From Candidatus Neomarinimicrobiota bacterium (GTDB lineage: Bacteria; Fidelibacterota; UBA8477; JABMPR01): a stretch of 41,420 nucleotides of DNA. Each line of letters begins with the position of its first letter. Position 1 is the first letter of the stretch. The notes below the pieces were generated by a model that saw only the letters and a program-made list of their open reading frames with translations, made no database searches and was not told the DNA's origin. The DNA lies in NCBI GenBank assembly GCA_016784545.1, contig JADHUM010000036.1:1-41420 (forward strand), written 5' to 3'. Positions 10,009 to 17,744 of this stretch are shown piece by piece. The position numbers and the translations under genes were made by a program.

Positions 10009-10191
10009 TCAAACTTCTTTAGGAATGGTAACCTGTTTTCCCTTGTAGTATCCACAATGGGGACATACTCGGTGTGGTAATTTTGGTTCGCTGCAGTTTG
10101 AGCAGGTGATAAGACCGGCAAGAGTTGCCTTCCAGTGTGTACGGCGTTTGTCTCTTTTGGCCCGTGAGGTTTTTCTTTTTGGTACAGCCAC
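10009..10191 (-). CDS. rpmF: 50S ribosomal protein L32
   Basis: Large-subunit ribosomal protein of 60 residues. The N-terminal [16 protein letters not shown] is nearly invariant in L32, and the C-terminal half has a Cys4 zinc ribbon (CSNC ... CPHC). So this is the zinc-binding form. The start is GTG, preceded by GGAG ten bases upstream. It sits between yceD and plsX as in many bacteria. Confidence 0.97.
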   Translation of the reverse strand: MAVPKRKTSRAKRDKRRTHWKATLAGLITCSNCSEPKLPHRVCPHCGYYKGKQVTIPKEV

Positions 10192-10204
10192 GAGTTAAAT
10201 TCTC

Positions 10205-10687
10205 CTATTCATTGAACAAATCTTTAAGCTTAGCCCAGCGTTCATCCGGTACTTCATTTGCTTCGATACTTTTTTGCAGGTCTTGACCTGCTTTGCAATC
10301 AGGACCACATCGATGTGAAATAGGGATGACTAACAACACAGCATCATGGACAAGAGGATAGAGATCATATTCTGCCTGGTGAGCTGGAACGTGAAATATC
10401 TCATCTCCTTCATAAGACTCCAGGAACTTGGAATCAAAGGTGAGCATGACGTCAATTTCGCTCTCCAGGGTATCTTCAAACTCCTCCATGCCGGACTCAC
10501 ATATAAAGAGACCCGTGCAAGAAATCTTTCCGTGCAGATAAAAATTTTGACCCTGTCGGTCGATGCCTAACTTCAATTCAAACTGGAGTGGTTTCCACTC
10601 GATGCTTTCATCTTGTTGTAGTTGTGCTACGCTGTCAAAGATCTGCTCTGATTTGCCTCTCGGCAATGTGTTCAGTACTATCTTCAT
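10205..10687 (-). CDS. yceD: YceD/DUF177 family protein
   Basis: About 160 residues. YceD proteins are linked to 23S rRNA/large-subunit maturation and are almost always next to rpmF, as here. The C-terminal HRCGPDCKAGQD matches the conserved Cys motif of the family, and the N-terminal half (KIVLNTLPRG) is typical. First gene of the operon. The ATG at 10687 and an in-frame TTG at 10693 are both possible starts. The promoter found upstream would leave a leader of only about eight bases, so no Shine-Dalgarno is available. Confidence 0.88.
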   Translation of the reverse strand: MKIVLNTLPRGKSEQIFDSVAQLQQDESIEWKPLQFELKLGIDRQGQNFYLHGKISCTGLFICESGMEEFEDTLESEIDVMLTFDSKFLESYEGDEIFHVPAHQAEYDLYPLVHDAVLLVIPISHRCGPDCKAGQDLQKSIEANEVPDERWAKLKDLFNE

Positions 10688-10701
10688 TGTCAAAGCCGCG
10701 C

Positions 10702-10730
10702 AATATAGATGGGAGTTATTCGCATGTCAA
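10702..10730 (-). promoter_or_regulatory. Sigma70-type promoter of the yceD-rpmF-fab operon
   Basis: On the minus strand TTGACA (10725-10730) is separated by exactly 17 bases from TATATT (10702-10707). This is a perfect -35 and a five-of-six -10 box. Transcription should begin near 10695, about eight bases before the yceD ATG. The head-of-operon position supports it. Confidence 0.8.
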
Positions 10731-10761
10731 ACGTTTAACTTATTGAGAAATCAGCAGCCTA

Positions 10762-12147
10762 TCAGGGCTGCATCAGACCCTCAATCTCTTGAATAGTTTT
10801 AGGGATAGACTGGCTTAATACACGGTGTCCCTTTCGTGTTACCAGCACATCATCTTCAATACGTACACCAATATTCCACCATTTGGAATCCACGTCTTCT
10901 GACTCGCTAATATAGATTCCAGGTTCCACAGTGAGAACCATCCCGACTTTTAAGGGGTGCGCCTTGCCATCGTCACCCACCCATCCACCGACATCGTGGA
11001 CATCCAGGCCCAACCAATGTGAGGTGCCGTGCATAAAAAATTTACGATAGGCTTTTTCCTGAATAAGATCGCCGGGATCGCCTTCGAGCAATCCAAGACC
11101 AACCAGCCCAGAAGTGATAAATGCAACAGCAGTGTTGTGAGGTTCCCTCCAGGAAACACCTGGCTTCACTTTTTCAATAGCTGCTAGCTGGGCATCAAGC
11201 ACGAGTTGATAGATTGCACGCTGCTCAGGGCTGAATTTTCCGGAGATGGGGAGGGTTCGGCTGATATCAGCTGAATAGAAATTCCACTCAGCTCCAACAT
11301 CCATCAATAAAAGATCTCCAGCAGTGAGTTCACCGCGGTTGTCTTCATAATGGAGGTATGTAGCGTTTTTGCCTGCTCCGACAATGGATGGGAACCCCAG
11401 ACGTTCAGCTCCTCGTTTTGCGAAACCATATTCAACGGCAGCCTGCACCTCATACTCAAACTTCATGGTAGGAATCAGTGGCCAGACTTCCAGCAGTGAT
11501 TGACGGGTCACATCAATAGCTTTTTCCAAAGATTGAATTTCACCAGGGGACTTAATGAGTCGATGTGATTTGAGTAGCGCAGATGCTTCCTGCAGCAGGC
11601 TGGGATGGCTGCTGATGGATTCAAGTTTTTCCGCAAACTCATGCTCAAAAACAGGGTCGCTGCCATAAGAAATAACAAGTCGTTCATAGCCCTTGATCAG
11701 TTTCCCCAGATGGGTATAAAAATCCCCATAATCATATGCTTGATCAACGTCAGGGAGAGCGATGGCTTCATCAATTCCAGCTTTGGGACCGGTCCACACC
11801 TCCTTTTTTAAATTTCGAGGTGTGACAAACAGTGAAACCTCGGCGCTATCCTCCGGGTTTGCTTGTGGGGTAAGGACCAATATTCCCCCCTTAAGAGGCC
11901 AGCCTGTCAAATAAATGAAATCTGAGTCCTGTCGATAGGGATGTTCAACATGATGATTACGATCGGTCTGTGGGGCAGTATGAAAAATAGCACAGGCGTT
12001 AAGTCCCCGCAATTCTTCAAGAAAAATGGCTCTGCGTCTGGCGAACTCATCAGCAGGGAGATTATCCTTTTTTGACATGCTGCTGGCAGTTGCTCCGCAT
12101 AACAGAACAAGCAGGAGGGGGATAATCAATTTTATTCTGGGGGGCAT
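10762..12147 (-). CDS. Exported Xaa-Pro aminopeptidase (M24B)
   Basis: Metallopeptidase that removes an N-terminal residue before proline; 461 residues. A signal peptide or lipoprotein-like leader (PRIKLIIPLLLVLLCGATASS) is followed by an aminopeptidase P N-terminal domain (about 30-190) and the pita-bread catalytic domain. The metal ligands are recognisable: Asp in LLMDVGAE, Asp in ADISRTLP, His in HGTSHWLGLDVHD, Glu in TVEPGIY and Glu in VRIEDDV. I use the ATG at 12147 because it has an AAGGAT upstream and leaves ten bases after the dipeptidase gene; a longer frame to 12207 would overlap it. Probably acts in the periplasm on peptides. Confidence 0.92.
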   Translation of the reverse strand: MPPRIKLIIPLLLVLLCGATASSMSKKDNLPADEFARRRAIFLEELRGLNACAIFHTAPQTDRNHHVEHPYRQDSDFIYLTGWPLKGGILVLTPQANPEDSAEVSLFVTPRNLKKEVWTGPKAGIDEAIALPDVDQAYDYGDFYTHLGKLIKGYERLVISYGSDPVFEHEFAEKLESISSHPSLLQEASALLKSHRLIKSPGEIQSLEKAIDVTRQSLLEVWPLIPTMKFEYEVQAAVEYGFAKRGAERLGFPSIVGAGKNATYLHYEDNRGELTAGDLLLMDVGAEWNFYSADISRTLPISGKFSPEQRAIYQLVLDAQLAAIEKVKPGVSWREPHNTAVAFITSGLVGLGLLEGDPGDLIQEKAYRKFFMHGTSHWLGLDVHDVGGWVGDDGKAHPLKVGMVLTVEPGIYISESEDVDSKWWNIGVRIEDDVLVTRKGHRVLSQSIPKTIQEIEGLMQP

Positions 12148-12157
12148 TAAGATATCC

Positions 12158-12832
12158 TTATTCAATAATTCGGTACTGAGAGCGGGCAACTTTGACAGGC
12201 ACCGCATTAAAGTGCCACCATTCTATGGAGATAGCCTGAAAGCCAGCTTGAGTCATCACTTCTCTTAAGAGAAGACGGTTGTCTATCTGCTCCTGAGTCA
12301 GTTTTTTTTCTTTCAGGAATGAAGCTTCATGACGTGGTTGAGCCAGTTTGCCAAAATAGTCAAATGCAGTTCCCATATCCAATGGGACCCCATCCTTAGT
12401 GGCAATGGTAAGATCCACAGCAGAACCAAAGTTATGGACGGACCCTCTATCAGGATTTGCCACATAGTCCTCAGATGGTGTATTCACCACGAGAGCCCAC
12501 ATCTTACGCTGAATGGAGCGAGGCCGAGCGCCATCATAAACCAAAAGGGTTAATTCAGGGTGTGATTTCTTGAGTGAGTCCTGGGCTTGTTTAAGCATGG
12601 CTGCAGCCTTGGGCTGGAGATAGCAATTTTCTAATTCTCCATAGGTATCCACTGAAAGAAAATTGTCTGATGTGGAGTATTTCAACTCAACCAGGATATC
12701 TGGAGCCAACGTGTGGATGTTTACCAGTCCCTGTTTTTGTAGTTGTTCTTCCAATGATATTTCCTGACCTGCAAACAGGTGGAAAAAGCAAATGAGAACA
12801 ACCAGGGGTATGTATGTAAATCGATTTTTCAT
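12158..12832 (-). CDS. D-alanyl-D-alanine dipeptidase (M15D, VanX/DdpX type)
   Basis: Zinc dipeptidase of 224 residues that hydrolyses D-Ala-D-Ala. The zinc site is visible as SVHNFGSAVDL (His and Asp ligands) and EWWHFN (catalytic Glu and third His). The substrate-binding YDGARPRSIQRKMW motif is also present. An N-terminal signal peptide indicates a periplasmic enzyme, so peptidoglycan dipeptide scavenging is more likely than vancomycin resistance, and no van genes are nearby. It overlaps the glycosylase stop by four bases. Confidence 0.92.
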   Translation of the reverse strand: MKNRFTYIPLVVLICFFHLFAGQEISLEEQLQKQGLVNIHTLAPDILVELKYSTSDNFLSVDTYGELENCYLQPKAAAMLKQAQDSLKKSHPELTLLVYDGARPRSIQRKMWALVVNTPSEDYVANPDRGSVHNFGSAVDLTIATKDGVPLDMGTAFDYFGKLAQPRHEASFLKEKKLTQEQIDNRLLLREVMTQAGFQAISIEWWHFNAVPVKVARSQYRIIE

Positions 12833-13533
12833 GGCTTCAAGATAGTGTAATCTCTCCCATTCTGAAAGTTTCGAACTCGAAGCGGATTTTTTGTACAGGC
12901 ATCAGCGAAACGCATATCAATAAACCGATAGGGTAGGTGGGCATCTCGCTCTTTATGTATCCCCAGTCTGGTTGTTTGGATAATATTTTCAGGGGAGTAT
13001 GCATCATCCCAGAGCTCAAGATGGTGGGGTTTCAATTGCTGAGCATCCCAATCTGAAACCTTGATATTAAGGGATTTGCATAACAAGGTTTGACCGGCAC
13101 ATAGTCTGGCCAGGGAACGTTTGCTGCCATCTCGGTTGGGATTGTTATTCTGCATAGACAGGATTGACGCGGGATCATCAGTATATCTGGCGACAGGATA
13201 CCCAGATTTAATGAGTACGGCGTTGCCATCACCCAGACAGGAAAAATTGAGCGAATCCCCTCCTCTGGCATAATACATATATATAGTCCCTGGGGACATG
13301 AAGAGCGCTTTTCGTTTATGGGTGTAACCCAGGGAGGAATGACTTGCCTTTTCCCGGCGATAATATGCTTCGGTTTCGATAATTCTGGCCATCAGCCATT
13401 GAGTACCAGAATTCACTGCAATGACCTTCCCCAGAAGTGATTGAGCCACAAGGAGCGGCTCTCGCTCAAAAAAAGTCGCTGATATGTGGGCAGGTTGTTT
13501 ATGCTTTAGGTATTCCACTGTTCCAATATTCAC
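12829..13533 (-). CDS. DNA-3-methyladenine glycosylase (AAG/MPG type)
   Basis: Base-excision repair glycosylase that removes alkylated purines; 234 residues. Family motifs are ARIIETEAYYRREKASHSSLGYTHKRKALF, with the catalytic Glu in ETEAY, and GTIYMYYARGGDSLNFSC. The predicted start is GTG at 13533 with no strong ribosome-binding site. The N-terminal ATFFEREPLLVAQSLLGK aligns with the usual start of the fold, so the true start is at or near here. It is the first gene of a three-gene set with two peptidases, with no obvious functional link. Confidence 0.92.
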   Translation of the reverse strand: MNIGTVEYLKHKQPAHISATFFEREPLLVAQSLLGKVIAVNSGTQWLMARIIETEAYYRREKASHSSLGYTHKRKALFMSPGTIYMYYARGGDSLNFSCLGDGNAVLIKSGYPVARYTDDPASILSMQNNNPNRDGSKRSLARLCAGQTLLCKSLNIKVSDWDAQQLKPHHLELWDDAYSPENIIQTTRLGIHKERDAHLPYRFIDMRFADACTKNPLRVRNFQNGRDYTILKP

Positions 13534-13830
13534 TCAAATAAGGACCAACCAAATGATTCTATGCCTGAGACATTGTATAAATATTACTATTTTGGTCACT
13601 CTCAGTTGCGAGAATGTCTTCTCGAAATTCAGAGGGAAATCACGAAACAACTATATTCCCTTCAAAATATTGAACAAAATCAGTTGATGTGAAGCACGTT
13701 TATTAATTTACTACGACATTTTATGTTGGTACTGCTCTACATAATTGACTCAAATGAGAGTCATTAGCAGTTAGCCCATCCTTTTGGCACACCCTTTGTA
13801 AATACCGTATTTCAGAATACAGAAAAATTA
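13534..13830. promoter_or_regulatory. Divergent intergenic region with inverted repeats before the MerR gene
   Basis: Between the minus-strand glycosylase and the plus-strand MerR gene. TGACTC (13746-13751) and GAGTCA (13758-13763) form an inverted repeat with a six-base spacer. AAATAC, GTATTT and GAATAC (13800-13805, 13807-13812, 13815-13820) form a compact palindromic cluster just before the start codon. TTGGCA at 13784-13789 could be a -35 box, with a weak -10 inside the second palindrome. The palindromes are candidate operators for the MerR regulator; this is inference from position. Confidence 0.4.
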
Positions 13831-14301
13831 ATGAGCATAATTCCAAATACTGAGTCAGCAGCCGAATCTTCCCAGGGTGAAGTGTATCATACACCACGGG
13901 AGGTTGCCCAACGGTTGAACCTTTCAGTTGAAAGCCTCCGCTTGTATGAACGTGAGGGTTTGATCGTTCCACACAAGTTGGACTCAGGTCACAGACGTTA
14001 TACTGATTCTGATATTGAATGGATTGTTTGTATCCAAAAACAGATTCATGAAAACAAACTGAATTTTGCAGGCATTCGCTACATCCTATCTATGCTGCCT
14101 TGTCATGAGATGAAGCCCTGTTGCCTGGAAGACTATAAAACGTGTCCTGCTGGAGACAGAAGTTGTAGACCCTGCTGGGATTTTGATAATACACCTTGTC
14201 GAACCAACGGAGAAAATTGTAGAACCTGTGTGGTTTACCAACAGGTCCTCAATGTTGAAAATCTAAAAAAAATATTATCGGTGAAATTCAAATGCGATTA
14301 A
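13831..14301 (+). CDS. MerR-family regulator with Cys-rich C-terminal domain
   Basis: Transcription factor of 156 residues. Residues about 19-90 form a MerR winged helix (YHTPREVAQRLNLSVESLRLYEREGLI... HRRYTDSDIEWI). After the dimerisation helix, the C-terminal third holds about ten cysteines, including PCHEMKPCCLEDY, CRPCWDF and CRTCVVYQQ. This could bind a metal, an Fe-S cluster or haem, or sense thiol-reactive compounds. The gene overlaps the first cytochrome gene by ten bases, so it is the promoter-proximal member of the cytochrome operon and its probable regulator. The effector is unknown; I do not recognise a named subfamily. Confidence 0.88.
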   Translation: MSIIPNTESAAESSQGEVYHTPREVAQRLNLSVESLRLYEREGLIVPHKLDSGHRRYTDSDIEWIVCIQKQIHENKLNFAGIRYILSMLPCHEMKPCCLEDYKTCPAGDRSCRPCWDFDNTPCRTNGENCRTCVVYQQVLNVENLKKILSVKFKCD

Positions 14302-15860
14302 TACAAAAATTATGGATTGCTACACTGCTTGTGTGGAGTTTTTCATTTTTAAGTTGTGATGCTATCAATCCTACCAGCGATGGAGATTTGACGGATTATA
14401 CCTGTGAAGGTTGCCATACAAATCGAGCGGCTCTGACAAATATAATTGATGCGTTGAATCTGGAACCACATGAGGAAGAAGCTGAGGCACCTGGCTGAGG
14501 TGGCGGAGCGGTGCCGTTGGCACTCACGGATAAAGTTTTAATCAGAATCAACGCCACACGTGGTGTGAACTCATTTTCTGATATTGATCCCATTCATGCC
14601 GCCATTGGTTGTGCAGGTTGTCATGGTGGATCTTCATTGGTTGATGCAAAAGATGATACCTCAGCATTTCGCGAGGCTCACACGGGGATGATGCGCGATC
14701 CTTCTGCAATTGGTGAACTGGGATGTAGTGGCGGAAGCTGTCACGCAGGCATTGTCGCTCGCAACGAAACCAGCATGCATAGCAATCTCTGGGGTGAAAA
14801 AGCACATGTAGCCCTGAGAAATGGGTACGAATCATTTGAAGCATGTCCCTCCGAGATTAAAGATGGCTTTGCCAAAGATTGCAATAGCTGTCACACGACC
14901 TGTGGACAGTGTCACATCAGCCGTCCCCATGCTGCTGGCGGTGGTTTTCTTGAGCAACGAGTGGGATATAGCCACAAATTTTTAGCTACACCAAGTGAAG
15001 AGAACGTCTGTACGGCCTGTCACGGATCTCGTGTAGGAGATGATTGGAATGCCAACCAGGAACGTGTTCCTGGTAATGTACCTGATGTTCATAATGATTA
15101 TGGCTATACTTGTCTGGATTGTCATACGGAAGATATGCATGGTGAAGGTGAGAGCGATGCTGAATACACCTCTCGCTATCAAGTAGCTGATTTGCCCGAA
15201 TGTATTGACTGCCATCAAATCGACAGGGATGACAATGCTTATCACCGCATGCACTGGCCCAATGCAGATGCCTCTGATGGACCAGATCTGGCATGTTTTG
15301 TCTGTCATTCACAACAATATAATAATTGTAACACCTGTCATGCTGGTACCTGGAAAAGCGAGTACAATGAACACAATACAGATGAGTATCGTGTTTATCC
15401 CCAGTTCAAAATTGGTCGCAATCCCTATTATGGTGATGCGGGTCATCCTCATACTGAATCAGCCTGGATCACGGTGAGACACGTACCAGTCTCTCCAGAC
15501 GCTTATAAAAACTGGAATATTGGTTCCTGGGATTTACAGGATCTATCTCAGACAAAAGATATGGAGACCTGGAAATATACCAGTCCACATAATATTCAAC
15601 GCTGGACCGAAAGAACTTTAGTTGATACTGCCTGGGCAAATAATTCAAACCAGGATTATACAACGGATGATTGCTATACAAGTTGCCACATGCATGGTGA
15701 TGTAGGAGCCTATACAGCAGTCAATGATGCGCTTTATTTAATAGATGAAAACATGGAGAACGATATTACCAATGATGATTTGAGTGATGAGATTCCCTTC
15801 AACACACTTACGAGTTTGGGAGATCAGTCAAATGGTAGTTATTGTAATGCATGTCATTAG
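14292..15860 (+). CDS. extKL: Multihaem c-type cytochrome selenoprotein, ExtKL-like (in-frame UGA read as Sec)
   Basis: Exported decahaem-plus cytochrome of 522 residues if the UGA at 14496-14498 is read through as residue 69. Residues 1-22 are a lipoprotein-type leader ending FLSC. I count ten CXXCH motifs, the first (CEGCH) before the UGA and nine after it, plus CSGGSCH (CX4CH) and CYTSCH (CX3CH). The protein ends exactly at a haem motif (CNACH). Sequence before and after the UGA is in the same frame. The downstream part alone would start at a GTG (14511), have no signal peptide and so could not receive haem. Geobacter ext operons have a split extK/extL gene that I recall being annotated as a (seleno)protein; the match rests on architecture and memory, not alignment. 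A nonsense mutation or sequencing error is the alternative. Confidence 0.75.
14496..14527 (+). promoter_or_regulatory. UGA(Sec) codon with putative bacterial SECIS hairpin
   Basis: The UGA is at 14496-14498. GTGCC (14511-14515) pairs perfectly with GGCAC (14519-14523) around the three-base loop GTT (14516-14518). A G-U pair (14510/14524) and further imperfect pairs (14508/14525, 14506/14527) extend the stem. The loop starts with G and lies 17 bases after the UGA, within the range usually given for bacterial SECIS elements. The flanking residues are Pro-Gly before and Gly-Gly-Gly after, as is common around Sec. Confidence 0.65.
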
Positions 15861-15906
15861 TAAATAGTCAAATAAAAACAAGTTAACTAAGCCACGAGGA
15901 GGTAAG

Positions 15907-16863
15907 ATGAAACTTGATTGGAGACTAGTATTGGTATTGGTGTTGTCACTAGGACTTATGGTAAGTTGTGAGGACACTGATGATGAAGAAACAGCCACGG
16001 CATTTGAAACATTGACCACATATATGGCCGATAATTCATATGATGCAGATGTGGTGGTAAGCGGATGGACTATGGCAGCTTCCGCACTTACTGGAAACGA
16101 AGCTAACTACTTTATTTTGGACATCCGTTCTGCGGAAAAATACGCTGAAGGTCATATTCCTATGGCTGTCAACTGTCCTGTATTTGCCGATGTTCTCACG
16201 ACTGTCGAGGCCCAAAACACCTCTGATCTTCCAGTGGTAGTGGCCTGTTATAGCGGTCAATCAGCAGCCCATGCTGTTGTTGCACTACGCTTGAGTGGAT
16301 ATACAGATGCAAAATCACTTCTGTTCGGTATGAGCAGCTGGGCCATGCAGTTTGATAGCTGGTCAGGCAATGTTGCCAGTATTGCTGTAGGTAATGCCAA
16401 CTGGTCAACTGCTGCTGCACCTGCCCTGCTTTCAGGTATGGATGATCCAGTGATTGACACTGATCTCACAGATGGCGCTGCCATTCTTGCAGAACGTGTT
16501 GATGCCATTCTTGCTGGTTTTAAGGGAACACCCTCTGCAACAATCCTGGCAACACCTGAAAACTATCAGATCATTAACTACTGGGGATTGACAGACTACG
16601 ACCATTATGGTCACATTGCTGGTGCCTATCAGGTTACTCCTGGAACACTGACAATTGCCAATGATGGTCTTGACATGCTTGATCCTTCACAGACAATCGT
16701 TACCTATTGCTGGACCGGTCAGACATCATCCATGATGACAGCCTGGTTGACAGCAGTCGGTTATGATGCTACCAGCTTAAAGTTTGGTGCAAATTCAATG
16801 ATCTATTCAGCACTCGAAAGCCACAAATGGGCTGCTTTGACTGCTGACTTACCAATGGAATAG
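15907..16863 (+). CDS. extH: Double-rhodanese lipoprotein, ExtH-like
   Basis: Exported lipoprotein of 318 residues with a lipobox (LMVSC) and an acidic linker. Two rhodanese domains follow. The first has nucleophile Cys114 in VVACYSGQSAA and is preceded by FILDIRSAEKYAEGHI. The second has Cys268 in VTYCWTGQTSS. Both domains keep the active-site cysteine, so persulfide or perselenide transfer is possible; in many tandem rhodaneses only one does. A strong GAGGAGGT ribosome-binding site precedes the ATG. Position beside the Sec-cytochrome matches Geobacter ext loci linked to selenite and tellurite reduction. Assignment as ExtH is by architecture. Confidence 0.85.
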   Translation: MKLDWRLVLVLVLSLGLMVSCEDTDDEETATAFETLTTYMADNSYDADVVVSGWTMAASALTGNEANYFILDIRSAEKYAEGHIPMAVNCPVFADVLTTVEAQNTSDLPVVVACYSGQSAAHAVVALRLSGYTDAKSLLFGMSSWAMQFDSWSGNVASIAVGNANWSTAAAPALLSGMDDPVIDTDLTDGAAILAERVDAILAGFKGTPSATILATPENYQIINYWGLTDYDHYGHIAGAYQVTPGTLTIANDGLDMLDPSQTIVTYCWTGQTSSMMTAWLTAVGYDATSLKFGANSMIYSALESHKWAALTADLPME

Positions 16864-16883
16864 TTTATATTCATTGAACCAAT

Positions 16884-17744
16884 TTGAATAAAACATATTC
16901 ATATCGTTTTAATAGAGGGGGCCGAATTCTATTCGGCTCCCTTTTGTTGACCAGCTTTCTCTTTGGGCAGCTCACATTTCCAGGTGTTAAAAATCCACAC
17001 GGGAGCAAAGACTGCTCTTTTTGTCATACTGAATCACTTGGAGCAAACGCAGCAAATCTAAAAAAAGATATTTGTGTTCAGTGCCATTCTGCTGTCGCAG
17101 TAAATGACCTGATCCATCCGCTTCAAAACGTCAACCCCAAGTCAAAAAAGGTGTCCATCTCCACTAATTTTAAGCTGGATACCGATGGAAGTCTGGGGTG
17201 TCTGACCTGTCACCAGGTCGCCTGCAAAATTGATCGCTCCAACCGAACCTTCTTAAGAGGGGGCCCCTATAAACTAGAGATTGATTTTTGCTACAATTGT
17301 CACAATAAATCTGACTATAAGAAAATGAATCCCCATAAACAGGTTCAAGCCGATGGCAGTATCAACAATTCAACCTGTTTGCAGTGTCATGCAAAGCAAC
17401 CCAGCAAGGATGATCATCCCACCATTGCCAGAGAGATGCAGTTGGATATGGCTGCCACCTGCAACAAGTGCCATTCTCTCCATTCTCACGAACAGAATCA
17501 TCAGGGTAAAAATATTGAATTATCCAAAAAAGCGACAGTAAAACGCTTTAATGAAACACAAAAAAAATTCGGGCTGACTTTGCCCCTTTCAGCGGATAAT
17601 CTTATACAGTGTAATACTTGTCACTATACTCACAACCGGGGGACCCTTGCAGCCGATCAGGTGATTTACGAGGGTGACGGAGAAAACCAGCGTTTTTTAC
17701 GCCTATCAAAAGAGAAATTGTGCTATGCCTGCCACGATCTATAG
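16884..17744 (+). CDS. Octahaem c-type cytochrome, ExtM-like
   Basis: Periplasmic cytochrome of 286 residues with eight CXXCH motifs (CSFCH, CVQCH, CLTCH, CYNCH, CLQCH, CNKCH, CNTCH, CYACH), ending two residues after the last. The only start that yields a signal peptide is TTG at 16884: it gives a basic n-region (RFNRGGR), a hydrophobic core (ILFGSLLLTSFLFG) and a plausible cleavage after FGQ. There is no Shine-Dalgarno, and a terminator-like hairpin (16917-16946) lies within the signal-peptide codons. It overlaps the next gene by 20 bases. Probably an electron carrier in the conduit; the Ext letter is a guess from position. Confidence 0.82.
   Translation: MNKTYSYRFNRGGRILFGSLLLTSFLFGQLTFPGVKNPHGSKDCSFCHTESLGANAANLKKDICVQCHSAVAVNDLIHPLQNVNPKSKKVSISTNFKLDTDGSLGCLTCHQVACKIDRSNRTFLRGGPYKLEIDFCYNCHNKSDYKKMNPHKQVQADGSINNSTCLQCHAKQPSKDDHPTIAREMQLDMAATCNKCHSLHSHEQNHQGKNIELSKKATVKRFNETQKKFGLTLPLSADNLIQCNTCHYTHNRGTLAADQVIYEGDGENQRFLRLSKEKLCYACHDL
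16917..16946 (+). terminator. Terminator-like hairpin after extH, inside the next gene's leader
   Basis: Arms 16917-16927 and 16931-16941 pair over 11 positions with one G-U and a three-base loop, followed by TTTTG. It lies 54 bases after the rhodanese stop and inside the apparent signal-peptide codons of the next cytochrome. It would act as a partial terminator or translation-coupled attenuator for the distal cluster. Confidence 0.65.

Noticed and set aside
12158-12832. Vancomycin resistance (vanX) role
   Set aside because: No vanH, vanA, vanR or vanS nearby, and the signal peptide indicates a periplasmic DdpX-like enzyme.
13721-13972. Minus-strand ORF opposite the MerR gene
   Set aside because: It lies antisense to a well-supported MerR winged helix and shows no recognisable domain.
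14496-14498. UGA as a simple nonsense mutation
   Set aside because: Not excluded, but the intact downstream haem motifs, Gly flanks, hairpin and resemblance to the extK/extL case favour Sec.
14548-14844. Minus-strand ORFs inside the cytochrome genes (several of 60-130 residues)
   Set aside because: They are mirror frames of Cys/His-rich coding sequence, with no ribosome-binding sites or domains.
14511-15860. The second part of the Sec-cytochrome as a separate gene starting at GTG 14511
   Set aside because: It would have no signal peptide although it carries nine or more haem motifs, and GGAG lies too close to the GTG. The upstream frame is in phase and supplies the export signal.
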